In this document: in pieces, positions 1-9,336 of the stretch | Layout of the letters: each line of letters starts with the position of its first letter | How positions within the stretch are numbered: position 1 is the stretch's first letter | Assembly: GCF_002968335.2 (NCBI RefSeq) | Contig: NZ_CP134398.1 | Span: 5,146,001-5,210,000, forward strand | Direction of reading: 5' to 3' | Source of the DNA: Mycobacterium sp. ITM-2016-00316 | Lineage (GTDB): Bacteria > Actinomycetota > Actinomycetes > Mycobacteriales > Mycobacteriaceae | Length of the DNA stretch: 64,000 nt | Position numbers and translations under genes: made by a program | Notes under the pieces: generated by a model | Seen by the model: only the letters and a program-made list of their open reading frames with translations | The model's database searches: none | Told to the model about the DNA's origin: nothing

Positions 1-141
1 CCGGCCCGGCAGCACCGCCGCGGCCTCCTCGGCGGCACGGGTTTGCACCCGGTCCCAGTACAGCCCACCCGCGGCAGCGGACAGGGCGATCAGGCCGAGC
101 ACGAAGACCGTGACGGCCAGCTGAACCAGTCTGGCGCGCAT
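1..141 (-). CDS. Mce-associated membrane protein (Mas4B/Mam4B-like), C-terminus beyond the window
   Basis: Only the first 47 codons are present, read from an ATG at 141 towards the window edge. They begin MRARLVQLAVTVFVLGLIAL, one N-terminal membrane segment (about residues 5-28), followed by a short extracytoplasmic start. The start codon overlaps the stop of the upstream mas4A by one base, so the two are co-translated. Position matches Rv3492c, the last gene of the mce4 operon; such proteins are known to stabilise or assist Mce transporters. The call rests on position and topology, because most of the protein is not visible. Confidence 0.75.
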   Translation of the reverse strand, partial: MRARLVQLAVTVFVLGLIALSAAAGGLYWDRVQTRAAEEAAAVLPGR

Positions 142-845
142 CAGTTGCCACCCTCGGGGTACTTCAGGTCGTAGCCGGTCATGTGACCGTTGTCGTCCTC
201 GTGCACGATCACCCGCATCCGGTAGGGCTGTGACGGCTTGTTGACGCCGTCCAGGTCGGTGACGGTGACCCGCACCGAGACGAGCACCGCGGCGTTGCCG
301 CCGATCTCGTCGACCTTCTCCAGCGCGGCACCGCTGATGACCGCCTCGGAGGTGGCGTTGGTGTCGCGGAAGATCGCCTTGAGGTTGTCGACGTTGTTGT
401 CCTGGCTCAGCATGTCCCGCAACGGACCGCTGGTGCCGTCGACGAACCGGTTCACGCTCTCGTCGATGCTGTTCTGGTCGTAGCTGAACATGTTCATCAC
501 GGTCTGTTCGGCGGTGTCGACGAACCGCTGATCGCGCGCCTGCACGTCCGCTGCGTGACGGTGCTGCACCATCAGCACGGCCACCACCGCCACCAGTGCG
601 ACTGCGGCGATCAGCGCGGCCGCCCCGGATACCAGGGCGACCATTGCACGATGGGGCTGGCGCGGGGGCAGCGCGATGGGTGCGGCCGGTGTCGAGCGTG
701 GCACCGGCGCGCTGACGACCACCTTGGCGGCGGGCTCGCCCACGGGTGCGGCCGCCGGGCCCGCAGCCCGTGACGCGCGCCTGCGGGTCCGCCTGCTCTC
801 GCTGCTCTCGTCGGTGTTGTGCTCAGTGTCGTTCAGGTCAGGCAT
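141..845 (-). CDS. Mce-associated membrane protein (Mas4A/Mam4A-like)
   Basis: A 234-residue protein with a long basic, Ala/Pro-rich cytoplasmic N-terminus (about 1-65), a single transmembrane helix (about 67-95) and an extracytoplasmic domain that contains the pattern seen in Mce-associated proteins: a helix rich in charged residues after the membrane followed by an NTF2-like beta sheet (roughly 120-230). The family is thought to assemble with or stabilise the Mce substrate-binding complex in the periplasm. The ATG at 845 directly abuts the TAG stop of mce4F, so it is the ninth gene of the mce4 operon and corresponds in position to Rv3493c. Biochemical function is unproven. Confidence 0.88.
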   Translation of the reverse strand: MPDLNDTEHNTDESSESRRTRRRASRAAGPAAAPVGEPAAKVVVSAPVPRSTPAAPIALPPRQPHRAMVALVSGAAALIAAVALVAVVAVLMVQHRHAADVQARDQRFVDTAEQTVMNMFSYDQNSIDESVNRFVDGTSGPLRDMLSQDNNVDNLKAIFRDTNATSEAVISGAALEKVDEIGGNAAVLVSVRVTVTDLDGVNKPSQPYRMRVIVHEDDNGHMTGYDLKYPEGGN

Positions 846-2630
846 CTACATCTGCCTCGGCGCCATCATCAGATCCACCCAGTTCTCCGCGGGTGTGAAC
901 TCGTCGCTACCGGGCGCGAACACCCCGGTCTCGCCGCTCGCCGGGTCGGCGAAGACACCCGTCTTCGGATCGTAGGTGCTCGTCAGTGCAGCGCTGGCAA
1001 GGGGTTGTTCGGCCGGCAGCGGACCGGGTGCCGGCGGCAGTGGGCCCGGGGCAGGCGGCGGGGGCAGCAGCGCCTCCGGCGGAGGAGCCAGTCCGGGGGC
1101 CGTCGAGCCCGGGGGCCGGTAGATCGGCGTGCCCGGCGGCAACGGCGGCATCGGGACCTGGCGACCGTAGGGCGGCAGTACCTGGTCCGGCGGCGCGTAG
1201 TACGGCCACGGCGGTGCGGGCGCATTGTCGTTCGGCGGCACCGGATTCGGGAACGGTGCATTCGGGGCCGGACCCGGTCCCGGTGTCACACCCGGAGGCA
1301 GCTGGACCGCGGGTGCGCCCGGGTCGTAATCGTTGGCCGGTGGGATGTTCGGGAACTTGTTCGGCGGCGTGATGTTCCGCGGATCGGTGATCGGGGTGTC
1401 ATACGGCACCGGCGGACCACGCCACGGGTTGCTGCCGATCGGCACATAGCCGGCCGGGTCACGGCACAGCTGTACGGTGGGCGCGCGCTTACCGGGGAAC
1501 TCCTGGCACGGGTAGTTGCGGGCACCACGCACCACCGCGGGGTCGTTCTGCGCGGTCTTGCAGTACATGTCGGTCGGCAACTCGCGCAGGGTGGTGTCGG
1601 CCGGCGAACGGATCTCCGAGGGCGGGATGAAGCCGGTCGAGCACGGCGGCGAGTCACCCAGGTTGATCTTGAAATCGAGCTTGCCGCCCTCGTCGGCGGG
1701 CAGGCCGGTACCGACGGTGATCAGCGCGGCCATCAGCGCCGGGAAGATGACCAGAGCCTGCTCGATCGACTTGTGATAGATGACGCCGATGCGGCCGAAG
1801 TTGGCCAGGTTGGCGGCCAGCACGGGGAACGTCGGCCGGATACCTTCGAACGTCGTGTTCGCCTCTGCCACCGCCCCTGGCACCGTCTGCAACGTCGAAC
1901 GGAACTGGGGGTCGGCGTTGGCGACCTCGGCGGTCAGCCGGGCCAATCCGTCGGCGCTGGACCGGATGTCATCGCCCGCGGTGATCTGGGCGTCCAGGAA
2001 CGGGCCGGCCTGATCGATCAGTTGGCTGGTCTGCCCGTAGCTGGCGTTGGCCTCGTCGATGAGCTCCCGCCCGGACTGGATCAGCCGGGCCAGCTCCGGT
2101 CCGGATCCGTTGAACGCCTTGAAGGTTTCCTTCAGCAGGTCCTGGATGCGCGCGTCGCCGACGCTGGCCACCAGATCGTCGGCCTGCTTGAGCATTCCCG
2201 CGATGTCCTGGCCGATCGCGGTGCGCTCGACCCCGATGTTCGAGCCGTTGCGCAGCATTCCGGGGGCCGCGCCGCCGTCCGCATCGCTGGGGGGCACCAG
2301 GTCGATGTACTGTTCGCCGACCGCGGAGACGCTCTTGACGGTCGCCGTCACGTTCTCCGGGACCTCGGTATCGGTGTTGAGCCGCATCTGCGCCACCACA
2401 CCGTCGTTCGTCAACCCGACCGATTCGACGCGCCCGATGGTCACGCCCCGGTAGGTGACGTTGGCGTTCGAGTACAGCCCGCCACCGGCCTTGAAGTCGG
2501 CGGTGACATCGTAGGTGCCGATGCCCAGCGCCGCGGGGACGTGCAGGTAGAAGGCCGAGATCGCGGTGACGGTCAGCACCGTCACCACCGCGAAGATGGA
2601 CAGCTGCAAACGTGTCAGACGGGTCAGCAT
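846..2630 (-). CDS. mce4F: Mce4F, MCE-family subunit of the sterol importer
   Basis: A 594-residue protein. The N-terminal membrane anchor (about 5-30) is followed by the MlaD/MCE beta-barrel domain (about 38-120, with YRGVTIGRVESV typical of the fold), a helical tunnel-forming region to about 300, and a very long proline-rich tail from about 390 to 570. MCE subunits A-F form a hetero-hexamer that carries lipid across the periplasm; Mce4 is the cholesterol/phytosterol importer. The ATG overlaps the mce4E stop by one base. The tail contains runs of PPP and repeated GPLPPAPGPLP-type elements. Identity is clear from operon position as the sixth mce gene and from the MCE domain. Confidence 0.96.
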   Translation of the reverse strand: MLTRLTRLQLSIFAVVTVLTVTAISAFYLHVPAALGIGTYDVTADFKAGGGLYSNANVTYRGVTIGRVESVGLTNDGVVAQMRLNTDTEVPENVTATVKSVSAVGEQYIDLVPPSDADGGAAPGMLRNGSNIGVERTAIGQDIAGMLKQADDLVASVGDARIQDLLKETFKAFNGSGPELARLIQSGRELIDEANASYGQTSQLIDQAGPFLDAQITAGDDIRSSADGLARLTAEVANADPQFRSTLQTVPGAVAEANTTFEGIRPTFPVLAANLANFGRIGVIYHKSIEQALVIFPALMAALITVGTGLPADEGGKLDFKINLGDSPPCSTGFIPPSEIRSPADTTLRELPTDMYCKTAQNDPAVVRGARNYPCQEFPGKRAPTVQLCRDPAGYVPIGSNPWRGPPVPYDTPITDPRNITPPNKFPNIPPANDYDPGAPAVQLPPGVTPGPGPAPNAPFPNPVPPNDNAPAPPWPYYAPPDQVLPPYGRQVPMPPLPPGTPIYRPPGSTAPGLAPPPEALLPPPPAPGPLPPAPGPLPAEQPLASAALTSTYDPKTGVFADPASGETGVFAPGSDEFTPAENWVDLMMAPRQM

Positions 2631-3805
2631 TACGGCGTCCCCCCATCGTGCTGAGTCGCGGTGCCCGGCGGGATCTTGAACGGATCCGCCGCCTGACCGG
2701 AGAGGTTGGCCATCGCACCGGTCAGGAAGTCCGGCGGGTTGATGACCTCGCTGAGATGCTTCATGTTCGGGTCGAAGAACGAGGTGGTGAACACCGACTC
2801 ACCGAAGCGCCGCACGGTGAGGTCGAACGTCACGAACACGTTCATGTAGTCACCGCGGACGGCGTTGCGCAGGTACTTGTAGTGGAACGGGAAGGTGGGC
2901 AGCAGTTCCAGGTCCTTGATGAAGTCATCGGCATTGTCGTTGAGCGCCTTGATGACCGGGAACAGGTCCTTGAGGTCGGCCGTGAAATCGGTTTTGGTCT
3001 CCGACAGCACGCGCGAACCCACCTCGGCGAAACTCTTCAGCGCCGCGAACGCGCTGACGATGTTGTCGCGATTGTTGTTGAGGACCAGCAGCGCATTCGG
3101 CAGGCTGTCCAGCGTGCGGCCGAGGTTGTCCTTGCTCTGCGCCAGGATCGAGGCGAACCGGTTGAGCCCGTCGGCCGCCGTGAGGATGTCCTCGGTCTGC
3201 CGATCCAGTGACGCGGTCAGTTCGGCCAGCCGCGGCAGCAGGTCGGCGAAACTGCCGGTCCGTCCCGCGACCGCGGCATAGGCCTCATCGGTGATGTCTT
3301 GAAGTGCACCGAGATTGCCCTTGTTGACCACCACACCGAGCGCGGAGAGCACCTCTTCGGTGGTCGGGTACCGGCCGATGGCCCCGAGTGGGATGTTGGA
3401 GCCCTGCTTCAGCTTGCCGACGGCATCGTCGAGGGGTGGGGTGAGCTGCACATGCTGGGAACCCAGCAGCGAGGTCTGCGCGACGGTGGCCGTCGAATTC
3501 TGCGGCAGGTCGACATCGCCGTCCAGCGATAGCTGCACCGCGGCGTAGAACGTGCCGTCCGCGCGCTGTACCGCCTCGATACCCGAGACGCTGCCGACGG
3601 TGACATCGTCGACCATGACCGGCGAGTTCTGCGGCAACGTCGCAACATCCGGCAGCTCCACGGTGATCGTGTACGAGCCGGAGCCGTGGCCGGCGGTGCC
3701 GGGCATGTTCAGCGAGTTGAGCCCGCCGAACTGGCAGCCGGCCAGCATGAGCGTGCCGCCGCCGAGCGCGGTGCCCCGCAGCAGGATCGACTTCACAGTG
3801 GTCAT
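2630..3805 (-). CDS. mce4E: Mce4E, MCE-family lipoprotein of the sterol importer (LprN-like)
   Basis: A 391-residue lipoprotein. The N-terminal signal peptide ends in the lipobox LAGC, so the protein should be lipid-anchored; the E subunit of Mce systems is characteristically the lipoprotein. The MCE domain spans about 43-120, followed by a helical region (about 170-300). The ATG at 3805 was chosen because it puts the signal peptide at the N-terminus and overlaps the mce4D stop by four bases; the open frame extends upstream but there encodes low-complexity sequence from within mce4D. It belongs to the same translationally coupled operon and corresponds to Rv3495c. Confidence 0.95.
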   Translation of the reverse strand: MTTVKSILLRGTALGGGTLMLAGCQFGGLNSLNMPGTAGHGSGSYTITVELPDVATLPQNSPVMVDDVTVGSVSGIEAVQRADGTFYAAVQLSLDGDVDLPQNSTATVAQTSLLGSQHVQLTPPLDDAVGKLKQGSNIPLGAIGRYPTTEEVLSALGVVVNKGNLGALQDITDEAYAAVAGRTGSFADLLPRLAELTASLDRQTEDILTAADGLNRFASILAQSKDNLGRTLDSLPNALLVLNNNRDNIVSAFAALKSFAEVGSRVLSETKTDFTADLKDLFPVIKALNDNADDFIKDLELLPTFPFHYKYLRNAVRGDYMNVFVTFDLTVRRFGESVFTTSFFDPNMKHLSEVINPPDFLTGAMANLSGQAADPFKIPPGTATQHDGGTP

Positions 3806-5193
3806 CCGCCCGCCCCTTCCGCCGGCGCCGGGGCAGGCCCCGGCAGGGGTCCCGCACCCATCGGCGGGGCCGGCGGCACCGGACCTGCCGGTGAGACCTG
3901 TCCGGGTATCGCCGGTGGCGGCAGGATGAGCTGGCTCAGGTTGCCATCCGGGCCGGGGTTCGGCGGGGTGACTCCGGGTGCGGGCTGCCACTGCAGGTAC
4001 GGCACGGGTGTCTCGGCCTTGGCCTCGGTAGCCGGTGTGTCGTAGATGATCTGCCCCTTGTAGGCGGTGATGCTGTCGATCGGGTGCAGCAGGATCGGGG
4101 GGTAGTTCATGGTGATCCGCTTGAGCACCGGCGCCATGCGCTGGCGGCAGATCTCGGCGCGCTTGTAGTTGTCCGGAGAGGCGCCGACATCGAAGGTGCC
4201 ACCGCAGATGAACTGGACCGGGTTGGCGAAGTTCGGCAGCGACAACAGGCCGCCGACGGTGCCCTGTGCCGGGTTGTAGATGTTGTAGAAGTTGGCGAGC
4301 CCGTTCGGGGTGACGTGCAGGATCTGCTCGATGTCGTCGCTGTGGTCGGTCAGGATCTGGGTGAACTCACTGAGCTTGCCGACCGACTGGATCAGCGAGG
4401 CATTGGACTCGCTGAGCAGACCGCGGACATCGCCGAGCGCCTGATTGAGCGCGCCCAGGGTGGCGTCGAGATCCTGGGTGCTGGCCGCCAGCACCTGCGA
4501 TACCGAGGCGACGTGATTGGTGAACTGCACGATCTGTTCGTTGCTGTTGGACAGCGCGTTCACCAGAACCTGCAGATTGCGGATGGTGCCGAACAGGTCG
4601 GTGCGGGAATCCCCGAGGCGCCCGGCGGTCTGTGAGAGTTCGCGCAGTGCCTGGCGGAACGAGTCGCCGTTGTTGTCGAACGTGTCGGCGGCCTGGTTCA
4701 CGACCTGGGTGAGCGGCCCCTGCAGGCCGCCCTCCTGTGGGCCGAGCTGTGTGCTCAGCGCGGTCAACTGCTCCTTGACCTCGTCCCATTCGACGGGGAC
4801 ACCGGTGCGGTCCAGCCCGATCTCGGCGCCGTCTGCCAGCACATCACCTTCGGTGTAGGCGGGTGTCAGCTGAATGAACCGGGCGGACACCAGGTTCGGC
4901 GCGATGATGATCGCCTGCGCGTTCGCCGGCACCCGGATGCCGTCGTCCAGGGTCATGTTGATCTTGACGTCCTGGGCGCGCGGCTGGATCGAATCGATGC
5001 GCCCCACCGGCACGCCGACGATCCGGACGTCGTCGCCGGGGTACAGCCCGACCGCGGTCGGGAAGTAGGCGACGACCTGCTGACCGCCGCGGCTCGGCCA
5101 CACCAGATAGACGCCGACGGCCAGCAGGACCGCGAGCGCCACCGCGAGGGTGCCGCGCAGCCACTTGCTCTTCGGAGATGTGTTGTCGGTCAT
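3802..5193 (-). CDS. mce4D: Mce4D, MCE-family subunit of the sterol importer
   Basis: A 463-residue protein with an N-terminal transmembrane anchor (about 13-32), an MCE domain (about 38-118, containing LYPGDDVRIVGVPVGRIDSI), a long helical region rich in Asn/Gln (about 150-290), and a proline/glycine-rich C-terminus from about 400. The start overlaps the mce4C stop by four bases and the end overlaps mce4E. It forms part of the hexameric periplasmic conduit for sterol import with the other five Mce4 subunits. Confidence 0.95.
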   Translation of the reverse strand: MTDNTSPKSKWLRGTLAVALAVLLAVGVYLVWPSRGGQQVVAYFPTAVGLYPGDDVRIVGVPVGRIDSIQPRAQDVKINMTLDDGIRVPANAQAIIIAPNLVSARFIQLTPAYTEGDVLADGAEIGLDRTGVPVEWDEVKEQLTALSTQLGPQEGGLQGPLTQVVNQAADTFDNNGDSFRQALRELSQTAGRLGDSRTDLFGTIRNLQVLVNALSNSNEQIVQFTNHVASVSQVLAASTQDLDATLGALNQALGDVRGLLSESNASLIQSVGKLSEFTQILTDHSDDIEQILHVTPNGLANFYNIYNPAQGTVGGLLSLPNFANPVQFICGGTFDVGASPDNYKRAEICRQRMAPVLKRITMNYPPILLHPIDSITAYKGQIIYDTPATEAKAETPVPYLQWQPAPGVTPPNPGPDGNLSQLILPPPAIPGQVSPAGPVPPAPPMGAGPLPGPAPAPAEGAGG

Positions 5194-6248
5194 GGCGTCT
5201 TCGGCCTCACCAGCATGCGCTCGGAGATCATGCCGCGCAGATAGTCGGCGAGGCTGTCCGGCAGCTTGCCCGGCTGGAAGTAGCCGTCCAACAGCACTTC
5301 GGCGATGGTCGCCGGGGGCAGGCCGTACAGGTTGATGTTGAAGCCGGGCCCGTTACCGACCACCTCGGCGAGCGCGGTGGCGTACGGGGGCAGCCGCTTG
5401 AGCGCCTCACCGATGTGTTCCTTGCGCTCGAGCAGGTTGGCCATCACCGCATCGAGGCGTTGCAGCACCGGCAGGAACTCGCGCTTGTTATCGGCGACGA
5501 AACCGGAAAGCTGGTGCGAGACATCGTCGATACCGGCGATGAGGGTACTCAGCGCCTGCCTGCGCTCATCGAGGGCGGCGAACAACTGATTGCCGTCGGT
5601 GATCAGCTGATTCACCTGACCGGCGCGCTGGGCCAGCGTGTCGGAGACGTTCTTGGCGTGCAACAGCAACTCTTCGAGCGCCTGATCACGCTTGTTCAGG
5701 CTGCGGCTCAGGTTCGTCACTCCGTCGAGGGCACCGCGCAATTGCGGGGTCGCATCGCGCAGCGTGTCGGTCAGGGTCTGCAGCGCCTGTTCGAACTTCG
5801 GCTTGTCGAGCGCACTGACATTGCCGCCGAGGTCCTGCAGCGCGGTGTTCAGGGTGTACGGGGTGGTGGTGCGCCCGACCGGGATGACGGTCGAATCCCC
5901 ACTGCCCCCGGGTGTCACCGACAACGACTTCTGGCCGAGCACGGTGTCGGTCTTGATCGCCACCAGAGTCTGGTTGCCCACCTTGATGTTCCGGTCGACG
6001 GTGAAGCCCACCTTGGCCTGGTCGCCGGCCAGCGACACCGAGGTCACGCTGCCGACCTTGATCCCGGACACCGCGACATCGTTACCCGGCGAGATTCCGC
6101 CGGCGTCGGTGAAGTAGGCCTCGAAATCGCGGCCCTGCGGATACCACGGCAGGCCGGTGTACCCGAAGGACACCAGCACCAGGCACGCCACCACGAAGAT
6201 GCCGAGAATCCCGGTGCGCAGCGGATTGCTGCGGTCTGGACTAGCCAT
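5190..6248 (-). CDS. mce4C: Mce4C, MCE-family subunit of the sterol importer
   Basis: A 352-residue protein: N-terminal membrane segment (about 12-32), MCE domain (about 37-115, with GISPGNDVAVSGIKVGSV), then a helical stretch with repeated LxxL heptads (about 150-300). I place the start at the ATG at 6248, which overlaps the end of mce4B by eight bases and puts the membrane anchor near the N-terminus; the frame stays open to 6287 but the added residues are an Arg-rich run inside mce4B. Third mce gene of the sterol importer operon. Confidence 0.95.
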   Translation of the reverse strand: MASPDRSNPLRTGILGIFVVACLVLVSFGYTGLPWYPQGRDFEAYFTDAGGISPGNDVAVSGIKVGSVTSVSLAGDQAKVGFTVDRNIKVGNQTLVAIKTDTVLGQKSLSVTPGGSGDSTVIPVGRTTTPYTLNTALQDLGGNVSALDKPKFEQALQTLTDTLRDATPQLRGALDGVTNLSRSLNKRDQALEELLLHAKNVSDTLAQRAGQVNQLITDGNQLFAALDERRQALSTLIAGIDDVSHQLSGFVADNKREFLPVLQRLDAVMANLLERKEHIGEALKRLPPYATALAEVVGNGPGFNINLYGLPPATIAEVLLDGYFQPGKLPDSLADYLRGMISERMLVRPKTP

Positions 6249-7275
6249 TTTCCGAGCACCTCCCCTTCGACGGGTCCGGCGGGCCACCGAACGGGATCAG
6301 GATGTCGCTACCGGCCGGACCGTTGATCTTCAACCGGATCGAGCAGTAGTAGATGTTGAAGAACGCGCCATAGGCACCCAGCGAGTTGAGCCGCATGTAG
6401 TTCTCCGCGAGCGGTTCGATCACCTTGTTGATATCGGCCTTGCGCTCGTCCATCCGCTGCAACAGCGGGCGCGCGTTCTCGATCACGCCCTGCAGGGGCC
6501 GGCGCGAGGCCTCCAGCATCTCGGTCAGATCGTTCTCCGCCGATGCCAGCGGTCCGATCGCCCCGGCAATCGGATCACGGTTCTCGGCCAGCCCGGTGAT
6601 CAGCTTCTGGAGCTCGTCGACGCTGGCGTTGAACTGGGTGCCCTTCTCGTCGACGGTGCCCAGCACGGTGTTCAGGTTGGTGATGACGTCACCGATCAGC
6701 TGATCCCGGTCGGCCAGTCGCTGGCTGAACGAGCTGGTGTTCGACAGCAGGCTCTGGATTGCGCCACCCTGGCCCTGCAGCAGCTCGATGACCGCATTGC
6801 TGACCTCGTTGACCTTGGCCCCGTCCAGACCTTTGAGCACCGGCTTCAACCCGCCCAGCAGTGCGTCGAGATCCAGTGCGGGCTCGGTGTTCTCCTGGGA
6901 GATGGTGGCGCCGACCGGCAGCTTCTTCAGCTCGCCCGGACCGGAGGTGATCTCCATGTAGCGGTCACCGACCAGGTTCTCGTACCGCACCACCGCCCGG
7001 GTGGAGGTGTAGAGCTGGTAGCGCTTGTCCACGTCGAACACGACGTTGACGGTGTTGTCCGGGTTCAGCGTGACGGCGCCGACCGAGCCGACCGGCACGC
7101 CCGAGATCCGGACATCATTGCCTGCCTTGAGCCGGGATGCCTCGGTGAAGGTCGCCGCGAACTGGTTGCTCGACGCGAATCGGAACTGCCCGAACACCAC
7201 GACCAGGCCGGCGGCCACCAGCACCATCGCCAGCGTGAACACGATGACGTTGATGAGGGTTCTGCGTTGATTCAC
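6241..7275 (-). CDS. mce4B: Mce4B, MCE-family subunit of the sterol importer
   Basis: A 344-residue protein starting at a GTG at 7275 that overlaps the mce4A stop codon by one base. Transmembrane anchor at about 8-28, MCE domain at about 37-115 (LKAGNDVRISGVPVGSVGAV), helical region with several Asn-containing heptads to about 290, and a Cys near the C-terminus (KGRCSENG) as in other MceB proteins. Part of the periplasmic Mce4 sterol channel. Confidence 0.95.
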   Translation of the reverse strand: MNQRRTLINVIVFTLAMVLVAAGLVVVFGQFRFASSNQFAATFTEASRLKAGNDVRISGVPVGSVGAVTLNPDNTVNVVFDVDKRYQLYTSTRAVVRYENLVGDRYMEITSGPGELKKLPVGATISQENTEPALDLDALLGGLKPVLKGLDGAKVNEVSNAVIELLQGQGGAIQSLLSNTSSFSQRLADRDQLIGDVITNLNTVLGTVDEKGTQFNASVDELQKLITGLAENRDPIAGAIGPLASAENDLTEMLEASRRPLQGVIENARPLLQRMDERKADINKVIEPLAENYMRLNSLGAYGAFFNIYYCSIRLKINGPAGSDILIPFGGPPDPSKGRCSENG

Positions 7276-8477
7276 TAGAAGTCATCCCGTTCCGCGAATG
7301 CGCCGTTGAACAGGAACTGCAGTGTCGAGGGCGCGTTGAACTGGAGTTCGGTGTTCGGCTGGTAGGGCACGTAGGCGTTGTCGGTCACCAGGAACGGTGT
7401 GTGGTACCAGGACCCGCCGAGTTGCTTGCCCGGGACATCGGGCAGTCCGCGGCAGTTGGGTCCGCCCGACGCGTTCACCACGGGCAGGCTCTCGGGGTAG
7501 GTGTAGGACGGCGCACCGGGCAGGAAGTTGGAGGCCACGAACAGACCGGGCCGGATACCGCCGATGACGGGGGCGAAGGTGTCCAGTGCCTTCGACGTAC
7601 CCTGCAGCGTGCAACCGATCACCGGCGAGTAGTCGCCGGCCACCTTGAGCACCGCACGCATCCGCTGGATCGCGGCGATGTAGTCATCGGCGGCCGGTTC
7701 CAATGTGGCGGTGCCGTTCTCGGCGAAACCGGTGGCCGCCAGCAGCGCGGCGTTGAGATTGTCCTGCTCATCGACGATCGTCTGGGCCAGCCGGGGGGCG
7801 TTGTCCAGGATGGTGGCCAGATCGGGTCCGGCGTCACCGTAGATATCGGCCACGATGGCGGTCTTGCGGAAGTCTTCGGCCAGCGTCGGCAGTTTCGGAT
7901 TGAGCTGGGCCAGATAGCTGTTCAGCCCGGCCATGGCGGCACCGGCGTTGTCACCGTTGCCGCGCAGGCCTTCGCCCAGCGCGGTCATCGTGGCATTCAG
8001 GTTGATCGGGTCGATCTTGTGCAGCACATCGGTGAGGGTCTGGAACAGTGTGTTGACCTCAAGCTGCACGTCGGCGGCCGCGATGCTGGTACCGGCCCGC
8101 AACGGGGTGTCGCGGGGGTCCTCGGGGGGAAGGAACTCCACCGACTTCGCGCCGAAAACCGTGGTGCCGCCGATCTTCACGATGGCGTTGGACGGGATGA
8201 AGCGCATCTGGTTGCGGTCGATCGACAGCGTCAGCTCCGCCTGATCCCCCGCGTAGGCGATCGCGCTGACCTTGCCGACCTGGATACCGCGGTACTTGAC
8301 CTTGGCATCCCGTTCCATCACCAGGCCGGCCCGCTGCGAAGTCACGGTGACGGTGTCGGTGGGGGTGAACGCCGCGGTGAAGAACAGATAGGTGAACAGC
8401 ACGGCGAGGACGATCAGCGTCGCCAGGATCGCGGCGGCGATCCTGACATGACTGCGTTTGGCGTTTCCGTCGGACAT
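7275..8477 (-). CDS. mce4A: Mce4A, MCE-family subunit of the sterol importer
   Basis: A 400-residue protein: N-terminal membrane anchor (about 12-35), MCE domain (about 40-120, with KVKYRGIQVGKVSAI), helical region (about 130-250) and a C-terminal part with two cysteines and an LPGAPSYTYPESLP segment typical of MceA proteins. It is the first mce gene, seven bases downstream of yrbE4B. Identification as mce4 rather than another mce cluster comes from hsd4A and fadE26-27 directly upstream, the order seen at Rv3499c-Rv3505. Confidence 0.95.
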   Translation of the reverse strand: MSDGNAKRSHVRIAAAILATLIVLAVLFTYLFFTAAFTPTDTVTVTSQRAGLVMERDAKVKYRGIQVGKVSAIAYAGDQAELTLSIDRNQMRFIPSNAIVKIGGTTVFGAKSVEFLPPEDPRDTPLRAGTSIAAADVQLEVNTLFQTLTDVLHKIDPINLNATMTALGEGLRGNGDNAGAAMAGLNSYLAQLNPKLPTLAEDFRKTAIVADIYGDAGPDLATILDNAPRLAQTIVDEQDNLNAALLAATGFAENGTATLEPAADDYIAAIQRMRAVLKVAGDYSPVIGCTLQGTSKALDTFAPVIGGIRPGLFVASNFLPGAPSYTYPESLPVVNASGGPNCRGLPDVPGKQLGGSWYHTPFLVTDNAYVPYQPNTELQFNAPSTLQFLFNGAFAERDDF

Positions 8478-8484
8478 CCGTGGC

Positions 8485-9327
8485 CTACCCGGAGAGGTTG
8501 AAGTTGCCGGACGCGCCGTACACGGCGAGTGAGATGAACAGGGTGATGGTGACGACGACGATCAGCGAGGTACGCACGGCCTGGCCGACCGCAATGCCGA
8601 CGCCGACCGGGCCGCCGGAGGCGTTGTAGCCGTAGTAGGTGTGCACCAGCATGACCGCGATCGACATGACGATCGCCTGCAGGAACGACCACAGCAGATC
8701 GGTGGGTATGAGGAAGGTGTTGAAGTAGTGGTCGTACAGGCCCGCACTCTGCCCGTTGATGAAGACGGTGGTGAATCGTGCCGCGAAGAACGCCGCCAGT
8801 ACGGACAACGAGTACAGCGGCACGATGGCGATCAGTCCGGCGATGATCCGGGTCGACACCAGATACGACACCGCGTGCACCGCCATGGCTTCCACGGCGT
8901 CGATCTCCTCAGCCACCCGCATGGCACCCAGCTGTGCCGTGGTGCCGGCACCGATGGTGGCCGCCAGCGCGATCCCGGCGATCACCGGGGCGATGATGCG
9001 GACGTTGAGGAACGCCGAGAGGAATCCGGTCAGTGCCTCGATGCCGATATTGCCCAGCGAGGAGTAGCCCTGCACGGCGATGACACCGCCGGAGGCCAGC
9101 GTGAGAAAGGCCGCGACCCCGACCGTTCCGCCGATCATGACCAGTGCGCCTGTGCCCATGGTCATCTCGGCGACCAGTCGGATGGTCTCCTTGCGGTACC
9201 GGGTCAGGGCGTTCGGGATGTAGCGCAGTGACTCGCCGTAGAACAGCGCCTGCTCACCGATGTTGTCCACGGCCCGGGGCACACCACTGAAGAACCGCCG
9301 AAACCGAAGTGTCGCGTCGTAACTCAT
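8485..9327 (-). CDS. yrbE4B: YrbE4B, MlaE-type permease of the Mce4 importer
   Basis: A 280-residue integral membrane protein of the MlaE/YrbE family with about five or six hydrophobic helices. The conserved acidic coupling motif is visible as AEEIDAVEAMAV at about 145-160, where an ATPase of the MceG type would dock. YrbE4A and YrbE4B form the heterodimeric inner-membrane core under the Mce hexamer. No ATPase gene lies in this window, in keeping with the known single unlinked mceG. It lies nine bases downstream of yrbE4A. Confidence 0.96.
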   Translation of the reverse strand: MSYDATLRFRRFFSGVPRAVDNIGEQALFYGESLRYIPNALTRYRKETIRLVAEMTMGTGALVMIGGTVGVAAFLTLASGGVIAVQGYSSLGNIGIEALTGFLSAFLNVRIIAPVIAGIALAATIGAGTTAQLGAMRVAEEIDAVEAMAVHAVSYLVSTRIIAGLIAIVPLYSLSVLAAFFAARFTTVFINGQSAGLYDHYFNTFLIPTDLLWSFLQAIVMSIAVMLVHTYYGYNASGGPVGVGIAVGQAVRTSLIVVVTITLFISLAVYGASGNFNLSG

Positions 9328-9336
9328 CGTCTACGC

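Noticed and set aside
819..2654. Long plus-strand open frame over mce4F
   Set aside because: It is an Arg/Gly-rich translation without a domain, complementary to mce4F.
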